From assembly GCF_900090305.1 (NCBI RefSeq), contig NZ_LT607751.1, positions 5,146,001 to 5,210,000 of the forward strand: a DNA stretch of 64,000 nucleotides, read 5' to 3'. This DNA comes from Micromonospora siamensis. GTDB taxonomy: Bacteria; Actinomycetota; Actinomycetes; Mycobacteriales; Micromonosporaceae. Below, in pieces: positions 18,173 through 26,359 of this stretch. A program made the position numbers and the translations under genes. Position 1 is the first letter of the stretch; the number at the start of each line of letters is the position of its first letter. Below the pieces are notes generated by a model. It had not been told where the DNA came from and made no database searches. It was given only the letters and a program-made list of their open reading frames with translations.

Positions 18173-18940
18173 TCAGTGCCCGAGCAGGGGCAGGCTCGGC
18201 CGGTTGACGTCGTCGCCCAGCTCACCCATGGCCAGGGCGGCGAACCGGACGGCGAACGGCTGCCAGACCTCCTCCACGTCGGCGAGCACCCGGTCGCAGG
18301 CGGCCACCACCAGCTCCTCGTCGTAGCCCAGCTCGGCCAGCAGCTCCGAGTCGCGGGCCCACTCGGCGATCATCGCGGTGTCGCACTCGATGTGGAACTG
18401 CAGGCCCCAGGCCCGGTCGCCGAGGCGGAACGCCTGGTGCGGGTAGCGGGTGGAGGCGGCCAGCAGGGTGGCGCCCCGGGGCAGCTCGGTGATCTCGTCG
18501 GAGTGCCACTGGAGCACGTCGGGGATCAACGGCACGTACTTGAACAGCGGGTCACCCTCGGCGGCGTCCCGCTTGCCGACCACGGCCGGGCCGACCTCGG
18601 GGCCGGACGGACTGCGCTCGACCTGCCCGGCGTGCGCGGTGGCCAGCAGTTGCGCGCCGAGGCAGACGCCGAGGGTGGGCACCCGGTGCCGGACGGCCTT
18701 GCGCAGCAGCCCCTCCAGCGCCGGGAACCAGGGCGCGCCGGGTGTCCCGTCGGGCAGCGGGTACGCCTGCTGGTCACCGCCGAGCACCACCAGCGCGGCG
18801 TACCCGTCGAGGTCGGCGGGGAGGTCCTCGCCGGCGTGCGGCCTGAGCACGGACAGTTCCAGGCCGCCCTCGGCGAGCCACTCGCCCAGCCGGCGGAGGT
18901 CGTCGGTCGGGTCGTTCTCGATCACCAGCGCGGTTGCCAC
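18173..18940 (-). CDS. Class I glutamine amidotransferase-like protein (GMP synthase-type GATase)
   Basis: A 255-residue stand-alone GATase1 domain. The nucleophile is Cys93 in LGVCLGAQLLA, and the His/Glu pair is 184/186 in LQFHIECDT. Members cleave glutamine, or in some cases gamma-glutamyl compounds; no synthetase partner domain is fused. GTG at 18940 is chosen because TAGCCT lies 7 bases upstream (leaderless); a longer start would add only MGVPVSLDG. It is the first gene of a reverse-strand run with glnE 4 bases downstream, so its expression is probably tied to nitrogen control. The acceptor substrate is unknown. Confidence 0.85.
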   Translation of the reverse strand: MATALVIENDPTDDLRRLGEWLAEGGLELSVLRPHAGEDLPADLDGYAALVVLGGDQQAYPLPDGTPGAPWFPALEGLLRKAVRHRVPTLGVCLGAQLLATAHAGQVERSPSGPEVGPAVVGKRDAAEGDPLFKYVPLIPDVLQWHSDEITELPRGATLLAASTRYPHQAFRLGDRAWGLQFHIECDTAMIAEWARDSELLAELGYDEELVVAACDRVLADVEEVWQPFAVRFAALAMGELGDDVNRPSLPLLGH

Positions 18941-18947
18941 GCCGTCG

Positions 18948-18953
18948 AGGCTA
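18948..18953 (-). promoter_or_regulatory. -10 element TAGCCT (leaderless promoter of amidotransferase-glnE operon)
   Basis: On the reverse strand TAGCCT lies 7 bases before the GTG at 18940, with no ribosome binding site between. Confidence 0.55.
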
Positions 18954-19001
18954 ACGGGTACGCCCACGTCGGCTGGGAACGGCTCGGCCCGGCCGTCCCG
19001 T

Positions 19002-19007
19002 TAGGCT
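19002..19007 (+). promoter_or_regulatory. -10 element TAGGCT (leaderless promoter of LD-carboxypeptidase gene)
   Basis: TAGGCT lies 8 bases before the GTG at 19016. It is back-to-back with the amidotransferase promoter, within 60 bp. Confidence 0.55.
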
Positions 19008-19015
19008 CGGTCGTC

Positions 19016-19942
19016 GTGACCACCTCCGCGCTGCGCCCGCCCGTCCTGCGTCCCGGCGACCAGGTGATGCTGGTATCCCCCTCCGGTCCGACCACCCCCG
19101 AGCTGGTGGCCCGGGGCGTGGAGCTGCTCACCGGCTGGGGACTGCGGCCGGTGCTGGGGCCCAACGCGTACGCCCGGCGGGGTTACCTGGCCGGGGACGA
19201 CGCGCTGCGGGCCGCGGACCTGAACGCCGCGTTCGCCGACCCGGAGATCCGCGGGGTGATCTGCACCCGGGGCGGCTACGGCGCGCAGCGGGTGGTGGAC
19301 CTGCTCGACCTGGCGGCGGTGCGCCGCGACCCGAAGGTGGTGGCCGGGTTCTCCGACATCACCGCCCTGCAGTTCGCGCTCTGGCGGGGCGCCCGGCTGG
19401 CGGGCGTGCACGGGCCGGGCGCGGCGTGGCGGGACGAGCGGCTGCCGCTGGCCTCGGTGGAGTCGATGCACGCCGCGCTGATGACCACCGAGCCGGTGAC
19501 GGTCGCCGCGACCGCCGCCGAGGAGACGTACGCCGTCCGGGTGCCGGGCCGGGCCGAGGGACCGCTGCTCGGCGGCAACCTGTGCCTGATCACCGCCTCG
19601 GTCGGCACCCCGGACATGCCGGACCTGACCGGTGCGGTGCTGCTGGTCGAGGAGGTGCAGGAGCCGCCGTACAAGGTCGACCGGATGCTCACCCACCTGC
19701 GCCGCGCGGGCGCGCTGGCCGGCCTGGCCGGGGTGGCGGTGGGCCAGTTCACCGACTGCGCGGACGGCTGGGACACCACGATCGTCGACGTGCTGACCGA
19801 CCGGCTGGGCGACCTCGGGGTGCCGGTGCTGGGCGGCCTGCCGATCGGCCACGGGCCGGGGCAGCTCACCGTCCCGGTCGGCACCCCGGCGGTGCTGGAC
19901 GCGGACGCGGGCACGTTGACCGTCGCGCCGGCGGTGCGCTGA
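19016..19942 (+). CDS. LD-carboxypeptidase (peptidase family S66, LdcA-like)
   Basis: A 308-residue serine peptidase of the LdcA family, which removes the terminal D-Ala from muropeptide tetrapeptides during murein recycling. The nucleophile is Ser113 in AGFSDITALQF, after RGGYGAQRVVDLLDL. The acidic member lies in LLVEEVQEPPYKVDRML and the histidine in LPIGHGPGQ, in family order. There is no signal peptide, so it acts in the cytoplasm. Some S66 homologues instead confer immunity to peptide-nucleotide antibiotics (MccF type); the context gives no support for that. The leaderless start at GTG 19016 matches the family N-terminus. Confidence 0.92.
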   Translation: MTTSALRPPVLRPGDQVMLVSPSGPTTPELVARGVELLTGWGLRPVLGPNAYARRGYLAGDDALRAADLNAAFADPEIRGVICTRGGYGAQRVVDLLDLAAVRRDPKVVAGFSDITALQFALWRGARLAGVHGPGAAWRDERLPLASVESMHAALMTTEPVTVAATAAEETYAVRVPGRAEGPLLGGNLCLITASVGTPDMPDLTGAVLLVEEVQEPPYKVDRMLTHLRRAGALAGLAGVAVGQFTDCADGWDTTIVDVLTDRLGDLGVPVLGGLPIGHGPGQLTVPVGTPAVLDADAGTLTVAPAVR

Positions 19943-20058
19943 CCACCCGCCCGGGCACGATCCGGCACTGACCTCGCAGAACCACAGAAAAGGCGAAAAA
20001 CCGTCGGTACGGTCCAGTTCCCCACCTGCACCTGAGCCGCGCTCTCCGACCCTGACGC

Positions 20059-20098
20059 AGCCGGCGGGTCGCCCTGTTCGAGGGCGGCCCCGCCGGCT
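20059..20098. terminator. Bidirectional terminator between convergent genes
   Basis: AGCCGGCGGG pairs with CCCGCCGGCT around an inner CCCT/AGGG stem. It lies between the LD-carboxypeptidase (+) and the streptogramin lyase-like gene (-). Confidence 0.6.
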
Positions 20099-20132
20099 CC
20101 CTGCCCGGCTGGCGTGCCAACCCCGGGACAGG

Positions 20133-21011
20133 TCAGACGGTGAGGACGGCGAGCGCGCCGGTCTCCAGGGCCGCGCAGACGCTCCCGTCGGGCGCGACGG
20201 CGATCCCGTGTGGCTCGGAGGCCGCGGTGGGCAGGTCGTGACCGGTGATCCGGCCGCCCGCGTCGACGTGGCCGATCCGGTTGGCGCCCCACTCGGTGAA
20301 CCAGCAACCGCCCGCCGGGTCGGCCACGATCGCGTGTGGACGGGCGGCCCGGTCCGGCAGCGGGAACTCGGTGACCTCCCCGTCGACGGTGATCCGGCCG
20401 AGCTGCCCGGCGAGGATCTCCACGAACCAGAGCGCGCCGTCGCCGCCGGCGGTGATCCCGACCGGGCCGGCGGCGTCGGTGGGCAGGGCGTGCAGGCGTA
20501 CCCGCCCGGCCGGGTCGATCCGGGCGATCGCGTTGGCCCGGTTGAGCGTGCACCACACCGCCCCGTCCGGGCCGAGCGCCAGCATCGACGGGAAGGCCCC
20601 GTCGACCGGCAGCGGGAACTCGGTCACCTGCCCGTCGAGGGTGACCCGGCCGACGGCGTCGCGGTTCATCGCGGCGTACCAGAGGGTGTCGTCGGGGCCG
20701 GCGACGAGCCCGCACGGGCCGCTGCCCGCCGGGAGCGGCACCGCGCCGGCGACGCCGTCGGTGGTGACCCGGCCCAGCCGGTCGTCGCCGGAGCGGGTGC
20801 ACCGGAGCGCACCGTCCGGCCCGCTGGTGATGACCAGTGGCCGGCTCTCCGCCGGGTCCGTGCGGTGCTCCCGGACGTCGCCGTCCAACCCGACCCGGGC
20901 AGTCCCGCCACCGCCGGACAGGGTCACCCAGAGCGCGCCGTCCGGGCCGACGGTGATCCCGTACGGCCCCGAGCCCGCCCCGGTCAGCTCGATCTCCCGG
21001 ATCCGTGCCAC
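20133..21011 (-). CDS. Virginiamycin B (streptogramin B) lyase-like beta-propeller
   Basis: A 292-residue protein, the usual Vgb length, made of about seven blades of GPDGALW(V/F) type. Vgb linearises streptogramin B antibiotics by Mg-dependent elimination. The Vgb active-site neighbourhood is present: ARPHAIVADPAGGCWFTEWG, then ANRIG, then SEPHGIAVAPDGSVCAALE, offering the two histidines and the glutamate of the family. The GTG at 21011 follows a GGAGAGGGGAGA ribosome binding site. Many actinomycete homologues are not proven lyases and may be SMP-30/NHL-like hydrolases, so substrate is uncertain. The gene is monocistronic. Confidence 0.75.
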   Translation of the reverse strand: MARIREIELTGAGSGPYGITVGPDGALWVTLSGGGGTARVGLDGDVREHRTDPAESRPLVITSGPDGALRCTRSGDDRLGRVTTDGVAGAVPLPAGSGPCGLVAGPDDTLWYAAMNRDAVGRVTLDGQVTEFPLPVDGAFPSMLALGPDGAVWCTLNRANAIARIDPAGRVRLHALPTDAAGPVGITAGGDGALWFVEILAGQLGRITVDGEVTEFPLPDRAARPHAIVADPAGGCWFTEWGANRIGHVDAGGRITGHDLPTAASEPHGIAVAPDGSVCAALETGALAVLTV

Positions 21012-21185
21012 GCGGTCTCCCCTCTCCGGCAACGGGCCCACCCTGCGCTCCCCCGTCCACGGGCGCAACGTGATTCCGGTGGAACTGCCAGCTGGCTCAT
21101 AGGGTCGCCACGGGTGCCGCCCAGCTCGACCGGTCACTGTCGGTGAGGTAATCGCAGCACCACCCCGAAACCGACCGGAGGACTG

Positions 21186-21650
21186 ATGTCCCGCACGATG
21201 TCGAAGAAGCACCTGCTGGCCGGCCTGGCCGCCGCCGGGGTACTCGGCGTGGGGATCGCCGCCGCCCCCGCGTTCGCGGAGGACAGCGCCGCCCCGACGC
21301 CGAGCGCCAGCAGCAGCGCCGACCAGGGCGGCACCGACGACCAGGGGACCGACCGGCAGCAGCAGCGGGCCGACCGGCAGGCCGAGTTCGCCGAGGCGCT
21401 GGCCAAGGAGCTGGGCGTACCGATCGAGAAGGTGACCACCGCGCTGGAGAAGCTGCGCGCGGAGCACGAGGCCGACCGGCCGCAGCGCCCGTCCGCCGAG
21501 GACCGGCAGGCCATGCTCAAGCAGCGGCTGGACCAGGCGGTCAAGGACGGCAAGCTCACCCAGGAGCAGGCCGACGCGATCACCAAGGCCGTCGAGTCCG
21601 GGGTCTTCCCCGGCGGCGGCATGGGCTTCCGCGGTCACCACATGCGCTGA
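21186..21650 (+). CDS. Secreted small helical protein (YckD/DUF2680-like)
   Basis: A 154-residue precursor with a Sec signal peptide (KKHLLAGLAAAGVLGVGIAA, cleavage near AFA-ED at about residue 32). A low-complexity acidic/Ser linker follows. Two amphipathic helical units come next (FAEALAKELGVPIEKVTTAL; RLDQAVKDGKLTQEQADAIT) and a GGGMGFRGHHMR tail that could bind metal. GGAGG lies 5 bases before the ATG. The LTQEQAD unit resembles DUF2680/YckD-type extracellular proteins of unknown function. It ends at a strong terminator. Confidence 0.75.
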   Translation: MSRTMSKKHLLAGLAAAGVLGVGIAAAPAFAEDSAAPTPSASSSADQGGTDDQGTDRQQQRADRQAEFAEALAKELGVPIEKVTTALEKLRAEHEADRPQRPSAEDRQAMLKQRLDQAVKDGKLTQEQADAITKAVESGVFPGGGMGFRGHHMR

Positions 21651-21665
21651 CCCGGCGCGTGACTC

Positions 21666-21714
21666 GTGCGGCATGTCGCGGTTCCCGCCCTCCTGGGACC
21701 GCGACATGCCGCAC
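21666..21714. terminator. Strong bidirectional terminator, 17-bp perfect stem
   Basis: GTGCGGCATGTCGCGGT (21666-21682) pairs perfectly with ACCGCGACATGCCGCAC (21698-21714) over a 15-base loop, between the secreted protein (+) and the amylase (-). Confidence 0.8.
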
Positions 21715-21722
21715 GTCGGCCT

Positions 21723-21750
21723 GCTCACCGGGCCGGCCTGCCCGGTGAGC
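21723..21750 (-). terminator. Second hairpin, amylase 3' side
   Basis: Perfect 11-bp stem GCTCACCGGGC/GCCCGGTGAGC with a 6-base loop, directly after the amylase stop on the reverse strand and beside the 17-bp hairpin. Confidence 0.65.
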
Positions 21751-21757
21751 ACCGCCA

Positions 21758-24700
21758 TCAGCGCAGGTACGGCCCGTCCGTGCCGATCTTTCCCGGTGCC
21801 GGGTTGCCGGGCAGGTCGAGCACGTAGACCCGCAGGTTGCCGGTGCCGCTGACCGAGGCGGTGAGACTGCCGTTGGTGACCGTCCTCACATCCCCGGTGA
21901 CGGCGTCGGTGTAGGTGCCGTTCGGTATCCCGCTGAACGTGGCGCCGCCGGAGACGGTGACCAGGGCGAAGCTGTCCACCGTGCCGGCGGTGAACCGCCG
22001 CTTGTACGCCATGATGCTGCCGCTGATCCCCTCGGTCGAGTACTGCCCCTTCTGCAGGGCCGGGATGGCCCGGCGGATCCGGTTGAGCCGTTGCACGTGC
22101 CTGACCAGCGGCTGGCTCAGCGTGGTGGCCACCTCGCCGCTGGCCGAGCCGACCACCCCGAAGTCGGTGGCGGTGACGCTGCCGGCCAGGTGCCCGCCGT
22201 AGTAGGCGCGGCCGGTGGTGGCCAGCGGGCAGGTCGGCCCGCAGTCGATCCGGGCGCCCTTCTGGAACTCGATCTCCGAGCCGTAGTAGAGCGTCGGGAT
22301 GCCGCGGAACGTCCACATCAGGCTCATGTTCTCCGCCCAGGCCGCGGTGCCGCCCGCGTACCGGGTGGCGGACTTGTTCGGGCCGTAGTCGTGGCTGTCG
22401 ACGTAGACGGCGTTGTAGGTGGCGTCGTTGTAGCTGTCGTCGGAGTCCTTGCCGTTGAGGAAGGCGTTCGTGGCGTCGCCGAAGTTCATGTGCATCCGCA
22501 TGTCGATGACGTTCATGCCGGAGGCCTTCGCGTGGTCCGGGGCGTGGTAGTCGTTGCCGCGCAGGAACGCGTTGTCGGTGGTCGGCTGGCCGTTGGGGCC
22601 GAGCAGAGACTCGTAGTCGTACTGCTCGATCGCGGCCTTGACGTCGTCCGGGCTGTACTCCTTGCGCTCGTTCCAGGTGAAGAACTGCGCGGAGTGGTTC
22701 ACCGAACCCCGGTTCCACTTGTCGTTGACGAAGGCGGCGACCTCGCCGAAGACGTAGAAGTCCCGGCCCTTCTCACCGAACCTGCTGACCGCGTGCTGCC
22801 GGATGGCGGGCAGGAACCGCCGGTTCCAGGTGACCCGGGGGATGTGCACGGCGGTGTCGATCCGGAAGCCGTCCACCCCCATGTCGATGTACCGGTTGTA
22901 CGCGTCGATCAGGTACCGCTGCACGGTCGGGTTCTCGGTGTTGAAGTCGGCCAGGTCCTCGTGCAGCCAGCAGCTGCGCGCGTCCTCGCCCTCCCAGTTG
23001 CCGATCCAGCACTGGTGGTACAGGTCGGCGGGGAAGAGCTTGCTGGTCGGGGTGGGCCACTGGCAGTTGTAGAGGGTGTAGCCCTCGGCGCTGCGCCCTC
23101 CGGTCGGGGTGCCCCAGTTCAGGCACCGGTTGCCCGTCGGGGCGGCCGACGACCACAGGTCGCCGTTGTAGGGACGCCCCTTCGCCAGCGCGTTCTGCGC
23201 CGGGGTGAGCGCCGGGTCGGTGCCGGTGGCCTCGACCAGCGGGTCGTACTCCCGGCCGGCCTGGGGTTGGTCGTAGTACCACTTCCACTGCTCGTCACGG
23301 GTGCCGTGGACGGTGGGCACGAAGAGGCCCTTGGCACCCCAGCGGGAGCTGTGGTTGTAGACCACGTCCTGGAAGATCTTGATGCCCTTGGCGTGCGCCG
23401 CGTTGATCAGGTCCTGGTAGGACGCGCCCGGGCTCTCCAGCCGGGGGTCGACCCGGTAGAAGTCCCAGCCGTGGTAACCGTGGTAGTCGTAGTCGGAGCG
23501 GTTGAGCACCACCGGGGTGATCCAGATGGCGGAGAAGCCCAGCCCCTTGATGTAGTCGAGCTTGTCGACCAGCCCCTTGAAGTCGCCCCGGAACATCGGG
23601 TCGTCGTTTGCCGCGTTGCCCGAGCGCACGTGCTGGCTGCCGCCCCGGTCGTTGGTGGTGTCCCCGTCGGCGAAGCGCGCCGTCATCACGAAGTAGATGC
23701 TGTCCTCGCGGGGGTCGCCGCCCAGTGGCGTACCGCCGGCCGGCGCGCTGCCGGTGGTCGCGGTCGCCGGCGCGCTCGCCGCCGACCGGTTGCCGGCCGC
23801 GTCGAGTGCGCGCACCGTCCAGGTGTACGCCGTGCCCGGTGCCAGGTCGTAGGCGAGGTACGAGGTGGTGGTGCTGGTGACGGTGGTGCTCCCGCCGGTG
23901 CCGCCGGTACGGGTCAGCTCGTACCCGGTGACGCCCCGGTCGTCGGCGGACGCCGTCCAGGTCAACGTCACGGCGAGCCCGTCGGCCTTCGCGGTCAGCC
24001 CGCCCGGGACGGACGGTGCGGTGGTGTCGGGGCTGACCGGCGTGCACGGGTCGGCGGCGTTCGCGGTGACCCGGCCGCCGTCGACGGTGCTCCGCCCGAC
24101 GCCCACGGTGTAGTCGGCGCCGTTGTTGTTGTCCCAGTTGCCGGCGGTGTCGTTGAAGGCGGCGGTCAGCCCACCGGCGACGCCGAGGTCGACGACCCGG
24201 CGCGCCCAGCCGGCGCAGGCCACCGTCATGGCCACCCCCGGCGCCGTGGTCCAGGTGCCGCCGTTCGGCCGGTAGTGGACGTTCGCGGCGTTCCAGCCAC
24301 GCGGGGTGAGGTGGTAGAAGACCTCGGCGGTGTTGCCCGGCCCGGCCGTGGGTGACGGGCTGGGGGTCGGCGACGGGGTGCCGGTGGCGCAGGGGTCGCC
24401 GCTGCCGACCTTCCCGGCGGCGACGGTCACCGTGCCGGCGCCGAGCCGGTAGTTGGCGCCGTTGTTGTTGTCCCAGACGCCCGTGCCGTTGGTGAAGACG
24501 GCCTGGAGGCCGGTGGCCGCGCCGAGGTCGATGGTGCGCCGCCGCCAGCCGGCGCAGGCGGTGTCCATGGCGACGCCGGGGACCGGGGTCCAGGCCGCGC
24601 CGTCGACGCCGTAGTGGATGTTGACGGAGCTGCCCCAGGCGGTGGGCGGTTGGTAGTAGACGGTGACCGTGTTGGCGGCGGCCGCAGCCGTGAACGGCAG

Positions 24701-24775
24701 CAGGCCCGCGGTGAGGCCGGCAGCGAGCGCGAGGGCGCCCCACCGGCGACGGAAGCTGGTCGTGGTACGCCTCAT
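21758..24775 (-). CDS. Secreted multidomain alpha-amylase (2x CBM25, Fn3, GH13)
   Basis: A 1005-residue exported starch-degrading enzyme. Signal peptide at residues 1-34 (WGALALAAGLTAGLLPFTAA). Two CBM25 starch-binding modules follow (about 36-125 and 145-235, each with the VYYQPPTAWG or VFYHLTPRGWN start and a GxWDNNNGAxY segment), separated by a Pro/Thr/Ser linker. A fibronectin III domain spans about 245-330. The GH13 catalytic domain starts near 345. Catalytic residues are the nucleophile Asp in DGFRIDTAVHIP (about 639), acid Glu in VFGEVAAF (about 678) and transition-state Asp in VDSHDYGP (about 796). AGGAGAGCC precedes the ATG at 24775. Expected products are malto-oligosaccharides. A TTGC-rich repeat upstream may be its operator. 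Confidence 0.93.
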   Translation of the reverse strand: MRRTTTSFRRRWGALALAAGLTAGLLPFTAAAAANTVTVYYQPPTAWGSSVNIHYGVDGAAWTPVPGVAMDTACAGWRRRTIDLGAATGLQAVFTNGTGVWDNNNGANYRLGAGTVTVAAGKVGSGDPCATGTPSPTPSPSPTAGPGNTAEVFYHLTPRGWNAANVHYRPNGGTWTTAPGVAMTVACAGWARRVVDLGVAGGLTAAFNDTAGNWDNNNGADYTVGVGRSTVDGGRVTANAADPCTPVSPDTTAPSVPGGLTAKADGLAVTLTWTASADDRGVTGYELTRTGGTGGSTTVTSTTTSYLAYDLAPGTAYTWTVRALDAAGNRSAASAPATATTGSAPAGGTPLGGDPREDSIYFVMTARFADGDTTNDRGGSQHVRSGNAANDDPMFRGDFKGLVDKLDYIKGLGFSAIWITPVVLNRSDYDYHGYHGWDFYRVDPRLESPGASYQDLINAAHAKGIKIFQDVVYNHSSRWGAKGLFVPTVHGTRDEQWKWYYDQPQAGREYDPLVEATGTDPALTPAQNALAKGRPYNGDLWSSAAPTGNRCLNWGTPTGGRSAEGYTLYNCQWPTPTSKLFPADLYHQCWIGNWEGEDARSCWLHEDLADFNTENPTVQRYLIDAYNRYIDMGVDGFRIDTAVHIPRVTWNRRFLPAIRQHAVSRFGEKGRDFYVFGEVAAFVNDKWNRGSVNHSAQFFTWNERKEYSPDDVKAAIEQYDYESLLGPNGQPTTDNAFLRGNDYHAPDHAKASGMNVIDMRMHMNFGDATNAFLNGKDSDDSYNDATYNAVYVDSHDYGPNKSATRYAGGTAAWAENMSLMWTFRGIPTLYYGSEIEFQKGARIDCGPTCPLATTGRAYYGGHLAGSVTATDFGVVGSASGEVATTLSQPLVRHVQRLNRIRRAIPALQKGQYSTEGISGSIMAYKRRFTAGTVDSFALVTVSGGATFSGIPNGTYTDAVTGDVRTVTNGSLTASVSGTGNLRVYVLDLPGNPAPGKIGTDGPYLR

Positions 24776-24829
24776 GGTGGCTCTCCTGACTGCCCGCGCC
24801 CACCCCGCGGGCGCAAGAACCTGAAGGCA

Positions 24830-24850
24830 TTGCAAGAAATTGCGGCTTGC
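24830..24850 (-). promoter_or_regulatory. TTGC-repeat, candidate maltose/catabolite operator of the amylase gene
   Basis: TTGCAAG, TTGC and TTGC recur with about 10-bp and 7-bp spacing within 21 bp, roughly 55 bp upstream of the amylase start. Similar TTGCAAG-type repeats are LacI/MalR targets of actinomycete amylase genes. The rest of the 261-bp gap (24776-25036) is AT-richer than average and shows nothing else. Confidence 0.35.
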
Positions 24851-25036
24851 GGTGCCAGGAAGTTACCAGCTTCAATCCTCGGAAACCAGGGCTTCACAAT
24901 CGACAAAAGTGCGCATCGGTGCCGCTGGCCCATGGAAGAGCTTGCACCTGCGGAAATACCTTCCGAGGCATGTACCCGGTGGTCCGGGCGCGTTCGCCGG
25001 GGTCCGGCGATCGCGCCCGGAAGACCCGTCGACCGA

Positions 25037-25408
25037 TCAGGCCGGGGCGGGCGGGGTGAAGACGCCGAGCCGGTTGCCGGTCGGGTCGAGCAGCTGGGCC
25101 AGGGTCAGCCCGCTCGGCGTGGTACGCGCCGGGACGAGCACCTTCCCACCGGCCGCCTCGGCCCGCCGGCAGATCTCCGCCACGTCGGTCACCTCGGCGT
25201 AGAAGATCGCGTAGTTCGCCGCGTCCCCCTCCGTGGCCCGGATCGCCCCGCCGATCCCCCGCTCCCCGCCGGCCACCGTCTGCCGGTACGACCCACCGGG
25301 CGGCCCCTGCTCCTCGAACGTCCAACCGAACAGGTCGGCGTAGAAGCCCTGCGTCTCGTCGGGCCGGTCCGAGCCGATCTCGAACCAGGTCACCGGAATG
25401 CCGGACAT
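25037..25408 (-). CDS. VOC superfamily (glyoxalase/bleomycin-resistance fold) protein
   Basis: A 123-residue vicinal-oxygen-chelate protein with two beta-alpha-beta-beta-beta modules: VTWFEIGSDRPDETQGFYAD then LFGWTFEE, and NYAIFYAEVTDVAEICRRAE then LLDPTGNRLGVFTPP. Substrate is unknown; relatives include glyoxalases, dioxygenases and drug-binding proteins. AGGAGG sits 4 bases before the ATG at 25408. A 9-bp hairpin directly upstream may control it. The nearby WYL regulator on the same strand could be its controller. Confidence 0.85.
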   Translation of the reverse strand: MSGIPVTWFEIGSDRPDETQGFYADLFGWTFEEQGPPGGSYRQTVAGGERGIGGAIRATEGDAANYAIFYAEVTDVAEICRRAEAAGGKVLVPARTTPSGLTLAQLLDPTGNRLGVFTPPAPA

Positions 25409-25423
25409 GCTGCCTCCTCAAGC

Positions 25424-25446
25424 GCGCCGGCCGGGGTGGCCGGCGC
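25424..25446 (-). promoter_or_regulatory. Hairpin upstream of the VOC gene
   Basis: GCGCCGGCC and GGCCGGCGC pair over a 5-base loop, ending about 15 bases before the VOC start codon and next to its ribosome binding site. It could be the terminator of the upstream WYL transcript or a leader hairpin limiting translation. Confidence 0.4.
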
Positions 25447-25634
25447 CTGCCAGGAGTCAGCCTCGGCGACGTCCCCGACACCGTCCTGTCGGCGTTTCCG
25501 GATTGGTTCGCCGCGCCCGCACCGGAGCCGGCGCAACCGGCGCCCGGATCAGCCGCCCGCGCCACCGGCGCGCCGATCAGCTCCCTCGCCCGCAGCGCCG
25601 GCGCCCGGGTCAGCCCAACCCGAGCCGCCGACCC

Positions 25635-26327
25635 TCAGATCAGGCTCAACGCCCGCACCCGCTCACGCGGGATGTCCAGCTCGTCCAGGCTCAGCTCCCG
25701 CGTCACCCGCTCGGCCAGCGGGCGCACCGAGACGATCCGGTCGGTGCGGAAGCAGCGCGGCCCGCCCCGCAACCGGCACCAGGCCACCAGGTACCAGTGC
25801 CGGGCGTTGCCGAGGTAACCCAGTGGCTCCACGTCCCGGGTCGAGACCACTCCCGCGCGGTCCGCGTACCCGAGGCGCAGCACGCGCCGCGCGGTGACCG
25901 CGCCGGCGACGAGCGCCGGGACGGGCGCGGCCGGCCCGTCGCCGATCAGGTGCACCCGGCCGGCGAGCCGGTGCGCCTCGGCCGCGTCGGCGGCCGGCAT
26001 CACCGCGACCAGCTTGCGCAGCGCCGCCCCGGCGGCCGCCGCGAAGGGGGTGCCGCGCAGCCGGTGCAGGCCCACCGCCATCGCCACCGCCTCACCGGCG
26101 GTCAGGTTGACCGGCGGCAGGGTGTGCGCCCGGTCGACCGCGTAACCGCCGGTGCGGCCCGGCTCGGCCCAGATCGGCACCCCGGCGGCCTGCAACGCGC
26201 CGACGTCCCGCTCGATGGTGCGGGTGCTCACCTCGAAGCGCCGGGCCAGCCAGGTCGCGCTGCGCGGCCGGGGCGAGACCGCCCGCAGCTCCTCGACCAG
26301 GGCGTAGAGACGGTCCGTCCGGTTCAC
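25635..26327 (-). CDS. YafY-type transcriptional regulator (HTH_11 + WYL domain)
   Basis: A 230-residue regulator. The N-terminal HTH is RLYALVEELRAVSPRPRSAT followed by WLARRFEVSTRTIERDVGAL. A WYL ligand-binding domain lies at about residues 135-205 (VSTRDVEPLGYLGNARHWYL, VAWCRLRGGPRCFRTDRIVS). Such proteins sense small molecules or nucleotides and usually regulate neighbours; the VOC gene 226 bp downstream is the likeliest target. The GTG at 26327 has TAGCCT 6 bases upstream (26334-26339), a leaderless start. Confidence 0.9.
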   Translation of the reverse strand: MNRTDRLYALVEELRAVSPRPRSATWLARRFEVSTRTIERDVGALQAAGVPIWAEPGRTGGYAVDRAHTLPPVNLTAGEAVAMAVGLHRLRGTPFAAAAGAALRKLVAVMPAADAAEAHRLAGRVHLIGDGPAAPVPALVAGAVTARRVLRLGYADRAGVVSTRDVEPLGYLGNARHWYLVAWCRLRGGPRCFRTDRIVSVRPLAERVTRELSLDELDIPRERVRALSLI

Positions 26328-26333
26328 CCCCGC

Positions 26334-26339
26334 AGGCTA
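26334..26339 (-). promoter_or_regulatory. -10 element TAGCCT (leaderless promoter of WYL regulator)
   Basis: On the reverse strand TAGCCT lies 6 bases before the GTG start at 26327. Confidence 0.5.
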
Positions 26340-26359
26340 GGCCCCAGGTACGACAGCCC

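Noticed and set aside
19016..19942. MccF-type self-immunity role for the S66 peptidase
   Set aside because: No antibiotic or microcin genes nearby; the ordinary murein LD-carboxypeptidase role is the simpler reading.
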